From CAYLMG01 sp964493425 (GTDB lineage Bacteria > Planctomycetota > Phycisphaerae > Sedimentisphaerales > Anaerobacaceae): 64,000 nt of DNA. Below the pieces are notes generated by a model. The model was not told the origin of the DNA and did no database searches. It worked only from the letters and a program-made list of their open reading frames with translations. Both the position numbers and the translations under genes were made by a program. Every line of letters begins with the position of its first letter. The first letter of the stretch is position 1. Of the stretch, positions 62,887 through 64,000 are shown in pieces. The DNA lies in contig CAZBMW010000003.1 in assembly GCA_964493425.1 (NCBI GenBank), positions 62,001 to 126,000 on the forward strand. The letters are read 5' to 3'.

Positions 62887-64000
62887 ATGAAACACAAGTT
62901 ATATATATCCGTTGCATTTTTATTGTTAGCGGTAGCGATATCCTACAGTGATGAGAATCAGAACCTCGTAAAAGGCGCCGCAAAAGTGGGAAAGCTTGCC
63001 GGCGGATTTGTTTTTACCGAAGGCCCTGCCGCTGATGCCAAGGGTAATGTGTACTTTTCTGATATTCCCAATAATAAAATTCATATCTGGTCGCTTGAGG
63101 GAAATTTATCAACGTTTATTGAAAACTCTGAAGGTGCGAACGGCCTGTATTTTGATAAGGACGGCAACCTGATTGCCTGTCAGGGTGGCGGAAAAAAACT
63201 GGTTTCCATCGATAGCAGAGGCAAAGTAACGGTGCTGGCTGACAAGTACAACGATAAACCATTTAACAGTCTCAACGACCTTTGGCTCAGCCCGGACGGC
63301 GGTGTGTATTTTACAGACCCGCGCTACGGCAGCAGAGAGAATATGGGTCAGGACGGCGAGCACGTTTATTATCTCTCAGCTGACCGTAAAAGGCTCATCC
63401 GCGTTATAGACGATATGGTTAAACCGAATGGCTTGATTGGAACACCCGACGGCAAACTGCTTTACGTCACAGACCCGGGGAGCAGAAAAACCTTCGTATA
63501 TACCATCGATAAAGACGGCTTGCTGTCGAATAAGAAGCTTTTTGCGAAGCAGGGCGGCGATGGTATGACAATAGATAATAAGGGTAATGTCTATCTTGCC
63601 ACAGATGCTGTGACGATTTATAATCGGGCCGGCGAAAGAATTGAAGAAATCGAGGTCCCCGAGAGGCCGTCAAATCTTTGTTTTGCAGGCAGGGATAATG
63701 ATATACTTTTTATCACCGCAAGGACCTCACTGTATTCGATTCAAATGCAGGTTAAAGGAGTTCAGTTACTGAAGGCAGAGCAGGTGCAGAAATTTGAAGA
63801 AGATATTTTTAACACCAGTGAGGGGGATTTGAAAATAACCTTTATTGGTCATGCAACGTTGATGTTTAACTTCAACGGCAAGGTCATTCACGTGGACCCT
63901 GTGAGCAGAGAGGCTGATTTTACGAAGATGCCCAAGGCCGATATTATCCTGGTTACACACGAGCACGGCGACCATTTCGATAGCGGGGCTATAGCGGCCA
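62887..64000 (+). CDS. SMP-30/gluconolactonase-like domain fused to a metallo-beta-lactamase fold (partial)
   Basis: Open from ATG 62887 to the window edge, 371 codons, C-terminus missing. AAAAGGGGG precedes the ATG. Residues 1-20 are a signal peptide. Residues about 30-290 match SMP-30/gluconolactonase: GGFVFTEGPAADAKGNVYFS, GANGLYFDKDGNLIACQ, SLNDLWLSPDGGVYFTDP, the metal-binding Glu and Asn positions included. Residues from about 315 match a metallo-beta-lactamase fold of the UPF0173 type: ITFIGHATLMFNFNGKVIHV and VTHEHGDHFD (HxHxDH). A lactonase-like propeller with a metal hydrolase in one exported chain is unusual; the substrate is unknown. Confidence 0.82.
   Translation, partial: MKHKLYISVAFLLLAVAISYSDENQNLVKGAAKVGKLAGGFVFTEGPAADAKGNVYFSDIPNNKIHIWSLEGNLSTFIENSEGANGLYFDKDGNLIACQGGGKKLVSIDSRGKVTVLADKYNDKPFNSLNDLWLSPDGGVYFTDPRYGSRENMGQDGEHVYYLSADRKRLIRVIDDMVKPNGLIGTPDGKLLYVTDPGSRKTFVYTIDKDGLLSNKKLFAKQGGDGMTIDNKGNVYLATDAVTIYNRAGERIEEIEVPERPSNLCFAGRDNDILFITARTSLYSIQMQVKGVQLLKAEQVQKFEEDIFNTSEGDLKITFIGHATLMFNFNGKVIHVDPVSREADFTKMPKADIILVTHEHGDHFDSGAIAA

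Overview
The window looks like a piece of a Planctomycetota chromosome, most likely class Phycisphaerae. The evidence is the mix of a full outer-membrane/lipid A operon with a fused LpxC-FabZ, three prepilin-like proteins of the planctomycete G-pilin type, ECF sigma/anti-sigma pairs, a PEP-CTERM protein, a GEVED protein ending in a dockerin-like repeat, a SpoIVB-type S55 peptidase, and moderate GC content. No transposase, integrase, phage gene or CRISPR array was seen. Taxonomy is inferred from gene content only.

Layout. 0-9.3 kb (minus): a partial secreted protein, then a long operon read from a TTGACA/TACAAT promoter at 9.35 kb: dnaB, bamA, ompH/skp, lpxD, lpxC-fabZ, lpxA and a GnnA-like oxidoreductase. 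9.5-13.1 kb (plus): arfB, der, cstA. 13.1-17.8 kb (minus): a c-di-AMP operon (small lipoprotein, cdaA, cdaR) behind an exact-consensus promoter, and a lipoprotein-nadB pair. 17.9-20.7 kb (plus): pcm-recG. 20.8-23.3 kb (minus): an RRM RNA-binding protein and an exported trehalase that resembles fungal neutral trehalase. 23.3-24.2 kb is a gene-free, repeat-rich stretch. 24.2-26.7 kb (plus): trkH-trkA potassium uptake. 26.8-31.6 kb (minus): the GEVED/dockerin protein and an rluD-TPR pair. 31.7-37.9 kb (plus): S55 peptidase, beta-propeller protein, class I fumarase alpha subunit, 2-oxoacid dehydrogenase E2. 38-41.1 kb (plus): an hsp20 gene with a sigma-54 promoter, a ParA ATPase fused to a glycogen-binding domain, and a PEP-CTERM protein. 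41.2-42.7 kb: yifB/comM (minus). 43 kb: a candidate small RNA.

43.5-56.4 kb holds two similar loci, each with an ECF sigma factor, a membrane (anti-)sigma-like protein and one or two pseudopilins, one on each strand. They flank a WYL regulator, a zinc-ribbon membrane protein and an acn-LOG-secreted protein-hisD operon. 56.7-64 kb: a pseudogene remnant, queA, a small conserved protein, an M1 peptidase with HEAT repeats, tRNA-Ala(GGC), a trans-sulfuration enzyme, and a partial SMP-30/metallo-beta-lactamase fusion that runs off the edge.

The most unusual items are the exported fungal-type trehalase with its calcium loop, the ParA-CBM48 fusion, the sigma-54 promoter with upstream inverted repeats in front of hsp20, the promoter-to-terminator small RNA, and the paired ECF/pseudopilin loci. 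All functional calls come from reading protein motifs and recalled family features; no search was run.
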